From NCBI GenBank assembly GCA_948567375.1, contig OX419762.1, positions 12,654,001 to 12,718,000 of the forward strand: DNA of 64,000 bases. The letters are read 5' to 3'. Below, piece by piece: positions 11,540 to 20,924 of the stretch (its first letter is position 1; each line of letters begins with the position of its first letter). Both the position numbers and the translations under genes were made by a program. The notes beneath the pieces are model-generated. The model was not told where the DNA came from. It did no database searches and saw nothing but the letters and a program-made list of their open reading frames with translations. The DNA is from Lunularia cruciata (Eukaryota > Streptophyta > Marchantiopsida > Lunulariales > Lunulariaceae).

Positions 11540-13040
11540 TCCTCCTTCGATCACTCCTGTCTTTCCTTCTCTTCCTTCCTTTCACTTCCCTGTCCTTCTT
11601 TTGGTTACTGGTCCTGTATTTCTTTTCTGCCAATTCCCTCCTTTCGATTCCCCTTCTCTGTCTTTGATCCCTGAACTGTTACTCTCGTCAACTATTGAAG
11701 AGATCTTGTCGTCTCCGTCTTCAAAAAAATGAAGATCTCCAGACGACATTACACTCCACTCTCCATAACTGGTTGCTGCCCTTCAATTCCCTTTGAACTT
11801 CCAGCTATCGCGTGTGTATGTTACAAGCGAGTGCCCTCTAGACTCCTGAACTCCTATCGATAATTTTCCTGCCCCTTTCTTCTCCTTTCCTTCCCTTGAT
11901 CCTTCACTATTCCCTCTCTATTCGATAATTCTCCTCTGCCCTTTCCAATTCTTGCTTTCGATCTTGTCTAAACTCCTCTCTCTTCGATCCTTTTCTATTC
12001 GTCAAAACCTTCGAGACTTCCCCTTCACTCCAAACTCCTTCAATATGCCCCTATGACTCCAAACTCCTTCGATATATCCCCTATCACCCCAAAAAGTCCT
12101 CTCTCGATAATCCCCTGTCACTCAAGAAAAACTCTCTTGGTATTCCCTTTCTTGATTCTGGTCTCTCGAAAACCCTCTCTTGATTTCCTTTCGATTCCTC
12201 TTGCTTCTTGTTTTCTCGATTCCCTACCTGATTTTCTCTCCTTCTCCTCTGCTTGATTTCTGGTCTCTTGAAAACCTTCTCCTGATTTCCATTCAATTCC
12301 CCTGGCTTCTTGCTTTCTCCTTCACTGTCACTTCCCCAAGAGCCTTCTTGACTTTCTCTTCACTGTCACCTCCTTTTCACACCTCACTGTCATTCCTATC
12401 AATCCCTTCCTGAAAAGTCTTCCTGCCAATTCCTTCTCTATCACTTCCCCCTCTCTCTCTCTCCTTCTTTTTCTGTCATTCCCCTTCACTGTCACTTCCT
12501 GAAAAGTCTTCTTGCAAATTCCTTCATTGTCACTTCACTCTCTCTATCATTTTTCTCTCCTTCCAACTCCTTTGATACTGCTCCGTTACTCCAAAAAATT
12601 CCCTCCCTTTGATACTTTCCTGTACTCTCTTGTCCTATTTCTCCAAAAATCAGCTTCGTCTTCAGCTGACTCCCCTTCCAAAAATGGCCTTTGTTCTTGT
12701 CCTTCCCCACAAGACTTTTCCATGTGGAGCGGTTTCTCCTTTTTTTTGTCTTTTCCTCCTCAAGATTAGTCAAATGGAACTTTTTTGGGTTCCTCGTCAT
12801 CAACTTCTGACTTAACTTTTGTCGGATCACTCTGAAATTTGGATATTGGCGTGCTTTCAATTAAGTCCTCAAATTCTTATTCTTCAAGAGAAGTTTTAGT
12901 TTCAGTCCTTTCTTGCTCCAAGGTCTTCCACAACATTTGACTTCCTTTCCTCAATGCTACCTCAACGGCTCGTTTCACCTCCTCTAAATTCCTTGTCTTT
13001 ATTTTCTGCCCTAATTCTATGCCTTTTGATGCCTTCTTCT
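11540..13040 (-). repeat. Purine-rich, repeat-bearing coding-like tract upstream of the J-domain
   Basis: The plus strand is extremely pyrimidine-rich (CTTCC, TTCTC, TCCTTC words) for about 1.4 kb. It holds degenerate direct repeats; for example, TGAAAAGTCT blocks recur 89 bp apart at 12411 and 12500. On the minus strand this gives charged, Lys/Glu/Arg-rich peptides with repeated units (two versions of GNQE(K/R)VF(K/E)RPE at about 12130-12290). It may be the disordered middle of the auxilin-like protein, because it lies directly upstream of the J-domain fragment on the same strand. Frames shift repeatedly, so the tract is no longer coding. Confidence 0.45.
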
Positions 13041-13255
13041 CTACTTGTGACTACCTACACATATAGGAGCCTACTATTTTGACAACTCTTGGAGTTACTA
13101 CCTAGAAAGTTCACTCACAAATATTAAAAATCATTGATGGAATCCAAAAGTTAATGCCTACAACTGGCACTTTTACTAAATATACATACTTCTCCACTTA
13201 TTTACCTACCACACTAAATAGTACTAATGGAATATATAGATTATTTTCCCAACGA

Positions 13256-13260
13256 CGCCA
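13256..13260. other. Right target-site duplication of the 7.4-kb insertion
   Basis: CGCCA pairs with TGCCA at 5876-5880. The next bases (TACGTTATCATTGCT) continue family A as in copy A3 near 61813. Confidence 0.55.
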
Positions 13261-13284
13261 TACGTTATCATTGCTATGCAGTAA

Positions 13285-14165
13285 AAAATCAAGCATCTTA
13301 CTTGATTGTTGGATGAACAAGACCATCAACAACAAGAGGACATAGAGAGAGCACCAATTCTAGAAGGAGTAGACCGCATCCAATTTCCAAAACCCAAGGT
13401 ATTTGAAGGCAAGAATATTTTGGATATAGTGTAGAATTTTTTGTTTGATTACAAACATTATTTTGTAGTTTCCAATCTTTAAGATAAATGGAAATAGATT
13501 CTCTTGGCTTCCAGCCAATTGGATGGATTAGCAAAGCTATGGTGGTGATTCCGAGTGGAGCGAGTTGAATAGCAATTTGTTACACCAATCTTGACTTAGA
13601 CAAAATCCAAGAGTGAAATAATTGGTCAAATTCTAAGCTATAAATGTCAGACAAGCCACACAAGATAGGTTGGTAGAGTTGAAGCAAATTGACTCTATAA
13701 AAATTTACACCATGCAATTCCAGAACACTATCATGCAAATTCCAAATATACTTGATAAGCTTTGGATCTATTTGTGAAGGGCTTGAAGTCACAAATCAAA
13801 TTAGAGGTGATTATGCAAGAGCCAAAACACTTCGAGGAAGACATGTAGTTGGCCAAACACTTTGATTCCTTGGTTGTAACAACTTGGTCTTGACCTCAAC
13901 CTCACTAAACCTACCAATACACTACATACAGGTGGAAGAGATGACACTAATGGAGATTGATGTCATTCAACAAGGACCACTTGGCACTATAAATAGAGAA
14001 AAATTGCAACAAAATGGTGGTTGTTTTTATTCTTGCCAAATTGGACATCACATTGCTTAATGTCCACTCAATAATGAGCAACTTTGACAAATTACCAAGA
14101 TGGAGTTTGTAGAGAAAAATGATTAGGGAAACAAGGAATCCCGATAGGAAATTTTGAGTCACCTA
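13285..14165 (+). pseudogene. Gag remnant of A1
   Basis: Plus-strand peptides match the better preserved gag of A3 (61863-62132): a QQQE-rich start, a FPKPKVFEG-type block near 13390, and LASSQLDGLAKLW near 13500-13540. A decayed zinc knuckle lies near 14010-14065 (TGG TTG TTT TTA TTC TTG CCA AAT region). Frameshifts and stops are frequent. Gag proteins form the retrotransposon particle and bind RNA. Confidence 0.6.
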
Positions 14166-14173
14166 TTGAGAAC

Positions 14174-14705
14174 TTGATTAGTTCTAATGGAATCAAAGGT
14201 TCAACCTATACAAGTTTGCTTCACTTGCAAAGTATGATATCTGATCATGGTTGTAGGATTTTGCTTGATTTTGGAAGTTTAGAGAATTGCATGTCCATGC
14301 AATTAGTAAAGGAATTACATATTCCTATCAAGCCAGTAATTGGAAATAAATTGATGATGGTTGATGTTAGAAAGGGTTTTTGCTCTCCGTACCTCACATC
14401 CTATTACATTCAAGATTAGGAAGGAGTATTTAGAGTGTATGAGGTTTGGAGTGGCACCTTTACACTATGATGTCATTCTAGGTTTACCTTAGCTTGAACA
14501 TCATAAGGTTCAATTTGATTGGACCCGATAACAAATTCAAGTACAACAGAAAGGTAGTAATTTCCTATTAGTTTGTTTGGCACCTTTGAGTAAGACACCT
14601 AAGAATAGTCAATCCCAAGATGAAAAGTTTGTCAAGGAAGTAGCCATAGAGCAAACTTTGAAGAAAGATAGGTCCCAAGATGGAAAGTTTGTCAATGAAA
14701 CAACT
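14174..14705 (+). pseudogene. Protease remnant and linker of A1
   Basis: The frame 14174-14419 matches the protease segment of A2 at 15830-16222 (ISSNGI.GSTY.SLLHLQ, then CRILLDFGSLENCMSMQL). The retropepsin active site, normally D(S/T)G, reads D-F-G. A downstream block, 14410-14530, continues in another frame. Two 60-bp linker repeat units begin at 14619 and 14679, and the sequence is then cut by the A2 LTR. Confidence 0.6.
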
Positions 14706-15117
14706 TGTAACAATATGGAGTTTAGCGACAAAGTTAATAGGGCTAACAAAGTAACAAATAAGACAAATTAGCCTAGAATATTTCGGAAGTATCTAGGAAG
14801 CTTCTTGGGAAGCTTCTCGATTAGCTTAACTTGAACCTCAAGTAAGTAGCTTCTAGAAAGAAGTTCTAGAAGCTTCTAACTAGCTTAGCTTGCATGCCAA
14901 ATAAGTGGCTTCTAGAAGGAAGCATCTTGGTTAACTTGGCTTGCACTCTAAGAAGGCTGCTCAAGGAAGCTTCTTGAGAAGCTTCTCAAGGGCCTTGTAT
15001 GTTACCTATAAATACCAAAGCCAAAGCTCATGCTAGGCATTTGGAGTTTTCCCTCATCCCAGCATCCCAATGTGAGCTTCCATTCTCCTATTTCTCTCCT
15101 TGATCTTGGTCTTTACA
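14706..15117 (+). repeat. 5' LTR of element A2
   Basis: The LTR begins TGTAACAATATGG and ends CTTTACA, adjacent to the primer binding site. It has internal roughly 60-bp repeats, each with a CTAGCTTAGCTTGCA core and a TTCTAGAA-type palindrome. The TATA box TATAAATA is at 15007-15014. Confidence 0.88.
14851..15014 (+). promoter_or_regulatory. Heat-shock-element arrays and TATA box in A2 5' LTR
   Basis: Three clusters of alternating GAA and TTC triplets lie at 14851-14876 (TTCTAGAAAGAAGTTCTAG, extended by AAGCTTCT), 14910-14922 and 14966-14987 (GAAGCTTCTTGAGAAGCTTC). The last is about 20 bp before TATAAATA at 15007. At least three correctly spaced nGAAn units occur in the first cluster. Confidence 0.65.
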
Positions 15118-15118
15118 T

Positions 15119-15130
15119 TGGTATCAAAGC
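15119..15130 (+). other. Primer binding site of A2
   Basis: TGGTATCAAAGC matches the initiator tRNA-Met-type site TGGTATCAGAGC with one change. It lies one base after the LTR. Confidence 0.85.
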
Positions 15131-15139
15131 AAGAATGGG

Positions 15140-15830
15140 ATGGATGGAATTTATGGACCACCTAATCTACTTCCACCAAACCATTGGGATTTTCATATCC
15201 AAATATTACCCAAGCATCATTTCACACAATTCATCATCTCACACTTTGGGCAGGATTTTCTGCATATGATCACCTTGTTTGGGGAACCATTGATACTTCC
15301 GGTTGTAACTTATGGAGAACGGTGGACGTGTTGCATCTATGTGTTAATCAATTAGATAAATTGGGAGTAGTGGGATAGAGTAATAGCCAAAGTGGTAATA
15401 TATACAAGAAAGTGAAGTTCTAGATCAATTTGTGTGGGGATTGAAGTCAGAAACCAAATTGGAAGTGACCATGCAGGAACCACAAAACATAAAAGAAGCC
15501 ATGCAATTGGTTGAGCGCTTTGATTCCTTGGTTGCGACAATTTGGTCTCAACCTCAACCTACACAAAGCTTACAAATACACTACGCACAAGTAGAAGAAC
15601 CAACACCAACGGAGATTGATGCTATCCAATAGAGACCACTTCATACAGCGGATAAAGAAAGATTGTGACAAAATGGAGGTTGTTATTGTTGCCAAGTTGG
15701 ACATCTCATTGTTAAATGTCCACTTAAGAATGGGTGACCTTGACAAGTTGCCCAAATGGAGTTTATGGAACAGAATGATCAGGGAAATGAAGAATCCCAA
15801 TAGGAGATTTTGAGCCACTTATTGGGAGCT
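15140..15830 (+). pseudogene. N-terminal module and gag of A2
   Basis: The first part (15140-15360) is the shared module: it starts MDGIYGPPNLLPPNHWDF and includes LWAGF and a YGERWTCCIYVLIN-like ending, spread over frames. Gag follows. The frame at 15432-15632 gives VTMQEPQNIKEAMQLVERFD, the typical end of a Gypsy capsid, then a hydrophilic stretch. A zinc-knuckle remnant is at about 15664-15722 (CYCCQVGHLIVKC), with spacing altered from the CCHC consensus. Several stops and frameshifts are present. Confidence 0.7.
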
Positions 15831-16222
15831 TGATTAGTTCCAATGGGATTGAAGGCTCAACCTATGCAAGTTTGCTTCACTTACAAGGTACAATATCTAA
15901 TCGGGGTTGTAGGATTTTGGTTCATTCTGGAAGTTCAGAGAATTACATGTCTATGCAAGTAGCAAAGGAATTGGTTATTCTTATCAAGCCAGCAATTGGA
16001 AATAGATTGATGATGGCAGATGGTAGAAAGCGTTCTATATTTTGTACCTCATATCCTATTACTTTTAAGATTGGGAAGGAGTATTTGGAGTGTATGAGGT
16101 TTGTAGTGACATCTCTACACTATGATGTCATTCTAGGACTACCTTGGCTTGAACGTCATAAGGTTCAATTTGATTGGACCCAACGACAAATTCAAGTACA
16201 ACACCAAGGTAAGAATTTCTGA
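15830..16222 (+). pseudogene. Protease domain of A2
   Basis: One open frame of 130 codons. The retropepsin motif is altered to H-S-G-S-S, so the catalytic Asp is lost. The downstream flap-side motif is retained (VILGLPWLERHKVQFDW), which is typical of Gypsy proteases. It processes the polyprotein in active relatives. Confidence 0.75.
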
Positions 16223-16255
16223 TTAGGTTATCTGGCACCTCTTAGTAAGACACCT

Positions 16256-16453
16256 AAGCATAGTCAATCCCAGGATGGGAAGTTTGTTGAGAAGGTAGCC
16301 ATAGAGCATGCCTTGAAGAGAGAGGAGCTCCAAGATGGGAAGTTTTCCAAGAAGGCAACCATGGGGTAAGCTTTGAAGAGAAATGAGTTCCTAAATGGGA
16401 ATTTTGTTAGTGAAGTAGCCATAGAGCAAGCTTTGGAGGAAGATAAGTCCATT
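16256..16453 (+). repeat. 60-bp in-frame linker repeats between protease and reverse transcriptase
   Basis: Three units of exactly 60 bp start with GATGGGAAG-like sequence at 16274, 16334 and 16394. Each codes for about 20 residues of pattern QDGKFV.(K/E)VAIE.AL(K/E). A1 has two such units before it is cut off (14619, 14679) and A3 has one (63155). Confidence 0.8.
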
Positions 16454-16499
16454 TTTGTGGTGTGGAGCAAGCCGATTGCACAAGGACAATCTGAGGAGA

Positions 16500-17880
16500 G
16501 CCGAGACCCTCATCAAGTAATGGTTAATTAGATAGTTCAAGAGTTTATGGATGTGTTTCTAGATGATCTACCGAGGGGATTACCCTCCAATCGTGGTATG
16601 CCCTTCAAGATTGAGTTATTGCTTGAGAGTACTCCAATGAGTAGACCAATCTATCGGCTCTCACCAAAGGAGTTGGAGTAGTTGCAAACAACACTTACAA
16701 AGTTGTTGGAGAAGGGCTTCATACAACATAGTACCTCTCCTTGGAGAGCACGGGTACTATTTGCTCCAAAGAAGGATGGAAGACTTTGTTTTTGTATTGA
16801 TTATTGTGGGCTCAATAAGCAAACAATGAAGAATGCATATCTCTTGCCTCAAATTGATGACTTGCTTGATTAATTAAGTAGAGCACAATACTTTTCCAAG
16901 CTGGATCTTTGTAGCGGCTATTGGCAAATCCCCATTGGTAGGGAAGATGTGCAAAAGATAGCCTTTCGCACAAGGTATGGGCGTTTTGAGTTGAGAGTTC
17001 TACCTTTTGGGCTCACTAATGCTCCAATAGTCTTCATGGATTAGATGCATTAGGTGTTGGATGGACTATTGGATCAGCACGTGGTGGTGTTCTTGGATGA
17101 TATCTTAATCTATAGCAAGACAAAGGCAGAATATGTGAATCATGTGCAAGAAGTCTTAAGATGACTACGACAATGGAAATTTTATTGCAAGAAGTTGAAG
17201 TGTGCCTTTTAGCAAAAGGAAGTTACCTTCTTGGAGCACAAGATCTCATCAGAGGGGATCAAGATGGAAGAGGAGAAAATCAAGGCCATTATTGATTGGC
17301 TTACTCCAAAGGATGCTATAGAAGTATGGGCATTTAATGGACTGGCCAGTTTTTACCGATGGTTCATTCATTATTATGCTCATGTGGTTGCACCATTGAC
17401 TGATCTCTTGCATAAGGACTTGAGCTTTGAGTGGACCACCAAGCACAAAGAAGCATTCTAGAAGTTGAAACATATTGTGTCTTCAAGGCTCATTCTTCAA
17501 CCGTATGATCCTCAACTACCCTATGTGGTTGATTCTGATGCTTCTAACTTTGCAATTGGAGCCATGTTGCAATAGGAATTCCGACATGGACTACATCCCA
17601 TTGCCTTTGTGTCTTGCCAATTCAAGATGGCTGAAAGAAACTACTCTGATTGAGATCAAGAACAACTTGCAATGGTATATGCCACCAAGATATGGAGGCA
17701 TTACCTCTTAGGGAAACAAGTGATCATGTGAACTAATCACAAACCATTGTTGTAGACTTTACACTTGGAACACATGAAGAGTTGATATCATTGATGGGAG
17801 GAACAACTCTAATTGTTTGACATCAAACTTGAATACAAACCAGGTTGGTTCCACATCATCCCTAATGCTTTATCACAACA
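16500..17880 (+). pseudogene. Reverse transcriptase and RNase H of A2
   Basis: Domains in order: FMDVFLDDLPRGLP entry block (about 16540), [10 protein letters not shown] and [15 protein letters not shown] (16700-16800), [14 protein letters not shown] (about 16890), FGLTNAP (about 17010), the catalytic FLDD at 17090-17101, connection block FNGLASFYRWFIHYYA (17330-17385), and the RNase H start YVVDSDASNFAIGA (about 17521). In-frame stops include TAG 16679, TAA 16871, TAG 17042, TAG 17051, TAG near 17458 and TAG near 17574. Many fall where related elements have Gln. The gene is dead, but the domain order is clear. Confidence 0.85.
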
Positions 17881-18089
17881 ACTTAATTTGAAGTCTTTTC
17901 CTCTCATCACAACGGCAATTACAACGGTGGCAATTGACTCCAAGGTCCAAAATGAGTTCAGCTCTACAACAAGATCCCTTCTTCCAGATGGTACATGGTT
18001 GCCTTACAGCATCCGACAAGGAGTACAACACCTTCTCCATCAAGGGTGGCCTTCTATTCCATCAAGATCAGATCTATGTTCTAGCCAAA

Positions 18090-18940
18090 AGTGATTTTTG
18101 ACTTGTGCGTCTTCAAGAAGCCCATTATTTGCCCATAGTTTGTCACATGGGTGTGAACAAGACCTTTGGTACCCTCTAACACCAATGGTGGTGGCCCAAC
18201 ATGACGTAAGATGTTTGAGAATTTGTCCAATTGTGTGAGAATTGCCAATGCAACAAGGCCAACAACCAAAAGTCAAGTGGACTCCTTCAACCACTCACCA
18301 TTCCATCCGCTTGATGGGAGCATGTGAGCTTGGATCTCATCACATCTTTACCCAAGACAAAGCAAGGACACACAACAATTGTGGTGTTTGTGGATAAGCT
18401 TAGTAAGCAAATCTACTTAGCACCAACTTGTGATATCATGGATGCTCCAACCTTAGTGCAAATATACTTTGACAATGTCTTCAAGCGTCATGGAATGCCA
18501 TGTGTCCTCATCTTTGACCGCGATTCTTGATTTACCGAGAAGTTTTGGCAAGCACTCTTCCAAATACTCGGCACCAAGTTTGCTTTGTTCACGACCTATC
18601 ATCCTCAAACTGATGGACGAACCAAACGTGCAAATTGTACATTGAAGGATATACCGCGTGCCTTTGTCAATGTCCACCATACCAATTGGGATGAATGTCT
18701 TGCAATTGCAAAATTTGCCTACAACAATTCCAAACAAGCAAGCACCGGATTTTCTCCTTTCTTTCTCAATTTTGGCCAAGATCCGCTTGTTCCCAATTCT
18801 CTTCTTGCTCCCCCTTCCACCTCAGGTTCCTCATACTTCCACATTCTTGACCACTATATCCCAATCTCTCCAAGGAACCAAGTCTCACCTCCTTGTTGCT
18901 CAAAATTGCCAAAAACAATATGCGGACCACCATCGTCATG
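18090..18940 (+). pseudogene. Integrase of A2
   Basis: The HHCC zinc-binding region is broken (HMGVNKTFGT near 18150; CENCQCNK near 18236). The core has D in SLDLITSLPKTKQGH (about 18335), the second D in IFDRDS (about 18520), then FTTYHPQTDGRTKRAN. There the usual catalytic Glu of D-D-35-E is Lys. The downstream block is NNSKQASTGFSPFFLNFGQD (18720-18780). Integrase inserts the cDNA into the genome. The lost Glu and the stops show it is inactive. Confidence 0.85.
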
Positions 18941-19194
18941 ATCTCACCTTTGAAGTTGATGATAAAGTCATGTTATCCTCTAGTAACCTCCCTCTCTCCC
19001 TTGATACCCAAGTTTGTAAACTTGCCCCTAATTGGATAGGACCCTTTGATATCACCCAAATTGTCTCTCCTATTGCTTATCGACTTGCCTTGTCGTGTCA
19101 CATGCGTATCCATCTTGTCTTTCATGTTTCTAATTTGAAACCCTTTGTTCCTAACCCTCTTCCTTTTCCTCTTGAGTCCAACCTCCCCCTCTTC

Positions 19195-19390
19195 CTCTCC
19201 CTATCAATGATTATGAGGAGTACAAATTTGATCTTATCCTTGCATGTTGTCATATTCAATAAGGCCGTCGATAACATACAGAGTACAAGGTCCTTTGGAA
19301 AGGGTATCCCCTTCATGATGCCACATGGGAACCTCTTTCTCACCTCCAAAATGCATAGACGGCCATCTAGGACTTCAAAGCTTCACTAGC
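19195..19390 (+). pseudogene. C-terminal chromodomain of A2
   Basis: Read in the frame with YKVLWKGYPLHDATWEP (19280-19334), this is the aromatic-cage core of a chromodomain. It follows the integrase C-terminal GPFDITQIVSPIAYRL segment (19040-19085, overlapping open frame 18658-19389). Chromodomains of this kind guide insertion to histone-marked chromatin. Confidence 0.75.
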
Positions 19391-19410
19391 AACAAGGACG
19401 TCACCAACTA

Positions 19411-19424
19411 GCGGGGGGGGAATA
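19411..19424 (+). other. Polypurine tract of A2
   Basis: GCGGGGGGGGAATA lies directly before the 3' LTR start. It is the expected plus-strand primer. Confidence 0.75.
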
Positions 19425-19850
19425 TGTAACAATATGGAGTTTAGCGATGAAGTTAGTCGGGCTTATGAAGTAGCACATAAGACAAATTAGCCTAGAATAT
19501 TTTGGAAGTACCTAGGAAGCTTCTTGGGAAGCTTCCCGGCTAGCTTAGCTTGTACCTCAAGTAAGTAGCTTCTAGAAGGAAGCTTCTAGAAGCTTCCAAC
19601 TAGCTTAGCTTGCACGCCAAGTAGGCGGCTTCTAGAATGAAGCTTCTTGAAAAGCTTCCTAGTTAACTTGGCTTGCACTCCAAGAAAGTGGCTTGAGGAA
19701 GCTTCTTGAGAAGCTTCTCAGAGGCCTTGTATGCTACCTATAAATACCAAAGCCAAAGCTCATGCTAGGCATTTGGATTTTTCCCTCATTCAAGTGTCCC
19801 AATGTGAGTTTCCACTCTCCCATTTCTCTCCTCGGATTTGGTATTTTACA
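19425..19850 (+). repeat. 3' LTR of element A2
   Basis: The LTR runs from TGTAACAATATGG to GTATTTTACA, 426 bp. It matches the 5' LTR along its whole length and has the best preserved heat-shock-element cluster of the four LTRs. Confidence 0.88.
19570..19746 (+). promoter_or_regulatory. Heat-shock-element arrays and TATA box in A2 3' LTR
   Basis: 19570-19597 reads TTCTAGAAG then GAAGCTTCTAGAAGCTTC, a perfect run of four alternating GAA/TTC units with 5-bp spacing. More clusters occur at 19630-19650 and 19698-19719. TATAAATA is at 19739-19746, about 20 bp after the last cluster. This is textbook spacing for a heat-shock-factor-driven promoter. Confidence 0.7.
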
Positions 19851-20781
19851 TCCACAGTGAAAGGATTAATGTACTTAGGCAAAAACTTCTTTTTTACTCT
19901 CTTGAATCAAATAGAATCAAGCAACGTTACCCTATCACATTCTTTGAAAGGCTCCACCTTCTTCTTGCCTTGCCTCTTGTCATAGCTCTCCTTTTGTTTC
20001 CTTTGAGCTTGCTCTACTTGAACCATAGAAAACTGCTCTTGCTTCTTCCAACTCCATGAATTGATCCTTCCTTGACTTCTCTACATCACCTTCCTTATGC
20101 TTTCTTCAATCTCCTATGAATGCTTTGGAAGGTAGGAATATCAAAGTGAATAGGTAAGGTAGACATCATACCATATGCCAATTGAAATGGATAGTATCTG
20201 GTGATAGTTTCATGGTTGTCCTATACTCCCACAAAACTGCATGAATCCTCTTGTCCCAATGATGTTTAGCTCCTTCCATTTTTGCATCTTTGGCCAACAT
20301 CATGCACAAGGTCTGACTGGTTCTCTTTGCCAAGCCATTATAATTTGGCTTATAGGATGTAGTTACTCTATGTATGATCAAGAAATGTCATAGCATGGTT
20401 GTAGTGATGTTTAATATAAACTCTACTCTATCAGAAACCAACTCCAAAGGGCATCCAAACTTGATGATAATGCGTTCATAAAAAATCTACCAACTTCATC
20501 TTCATTCTTGTCCCTCAATGGTCTAGCCTCAACCCAATTGGTAAGATAATTAGTAACTACCACAATGTATCTATTGTTCCTTGGGGTTCTATTGAGAGGA
20601 TTTGCAAAATTGATTTCCCACTTCTCAAAAGGTCATAGCAATGGAATTGATCTAAGTGGTGGAGCAGAAGTAGACTTTCTAGCAAAAGCTTGACAAACAT
20701 GCAAGTTTTGCAATAATCAAGAAAATCTTTGAAAATCACTCTAGAATGGTAACATGCATCTAGAATCTTGAAAGCACTCAC
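19851..20781 (-). pseudogene. Integrase of element B, truncated
   Basis: The zinc-binding and catalytic core are decayed: CHHS-type region near 20700-20760, DYCKTC near 20690, EARPLRDKNEDEV near 20510-20540. The later core at 20166-20381 includes TTSYKPNYNGLAKRTSQTL, where the expected catalytic Glu (LAER) is Lys. HHWDKRIHAVLWEYRTTMK follows. Near 19855-19885 the sequence KYINPFTVD begins the integrase C-terminal fold and stops at the A2 LTR. The missing remainder is similar to 27961-28085. Confidence 0.7.
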
Positions 20782-20924
20782 CTTTCATGCAAAGTGTTCT
20801 CCACACACTAAACCTTTATGGGTAGGATAGACTCTTCCTTACCCACTGCTCTTTGAAGTAGATCCACTGCTCTTTGAAGTAGACCATCTGCTCCTTGGTG
20901 AAAAAGGATATCCTTCACCATTGT

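Larger units (their letters stand above)
5881..13255 (-). mobile_element. 7.4-kb gene-carrying insertion in A1
   Basis: The boundaries come from comparison with the uninterrupted copy A3 near 61800. The ends are flanked by TGCCA and CGCCA. The termini are weakly inverted: the left end starts TTGTCACGGGGATAAT and the right end, reversed, reads TCGTTGGGAAAATAAT. That is 10 matches in 18, and most mismatches are transitions. No LTRs, transposase or reverse transcriptase are visible. The cargo is on the minus strand: a purine-rich repetitive coding tract, an auxilin-like J-domain fragment, an unknown open frame, and a long decayed coiled-coil gene. This suits a non-autonomous DNA transposon that captured host gene pieces, but a large LTR-less insertion of another kind cannot be excluded. 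Confidence 0.6.
5167..14705 (+). mobile_element. Ty3/Gypsy element A1, 5' part, split by a 7.4-kb insertion
   Basis: This is a family A chromodomain-type Gypsy copy. It has a 5' LTR (5167-5594), an initiator tRNA-Met primer binding site, an N-terminal module, then gag and protease remnants (13261-14705). The insertion at 5881-13255 separates the halves. Removing it and one copy of its 5-bp duplication restores colinearity with copy A3 at 61790-61850. A1 stops at 14705 inside the 60-bp repeats between protease and reverse transcriptase, exactly where the LTR of A2 starts. Its reverse transcriptase half may be the fragment at 26805-27960. It is decayed by stops and frameshifts and cannot be autonomous. 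Confidence 0.8.
14706..19850 (+). mobile_element. Ty3/Gypsy chromovirus element A2 with both LTRs
   Basis: The element is 5.1 kb. In order it holds: 5' LTR, primer binding site, N-terminal module, gag with zinc knuckle, protease, a 3-unit linker repeat, reverse transcriptase, RNase H, integrase, chromodomain, G-rich polypurine tract and 3' LTR. This order and the chromodomain place it among Ty3/Gypsy chromoviruses. The LTRs differ at many sites (roughly 85 percent identical by eye), so the insertion is old. The flanks (CAACT on the left, TCCAC on the right) are not a target duplication. The two sides also differ: A1 on the left and element B on the right. Rearrangement after insertion is therefore likely. 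Many in-frame stops make it non-autonomous. Confidence 0.88.

Noticed and set aside
18453-18779. 108-codon minus frame over integrase
   Set aside because: Antisense shadow of the A2 integrase core.
14701-19855. Target-site duplication for A2
   Set aside because: Left flank CAACT and right flank TCCAC do not match, and the two flanks belong to different elements.
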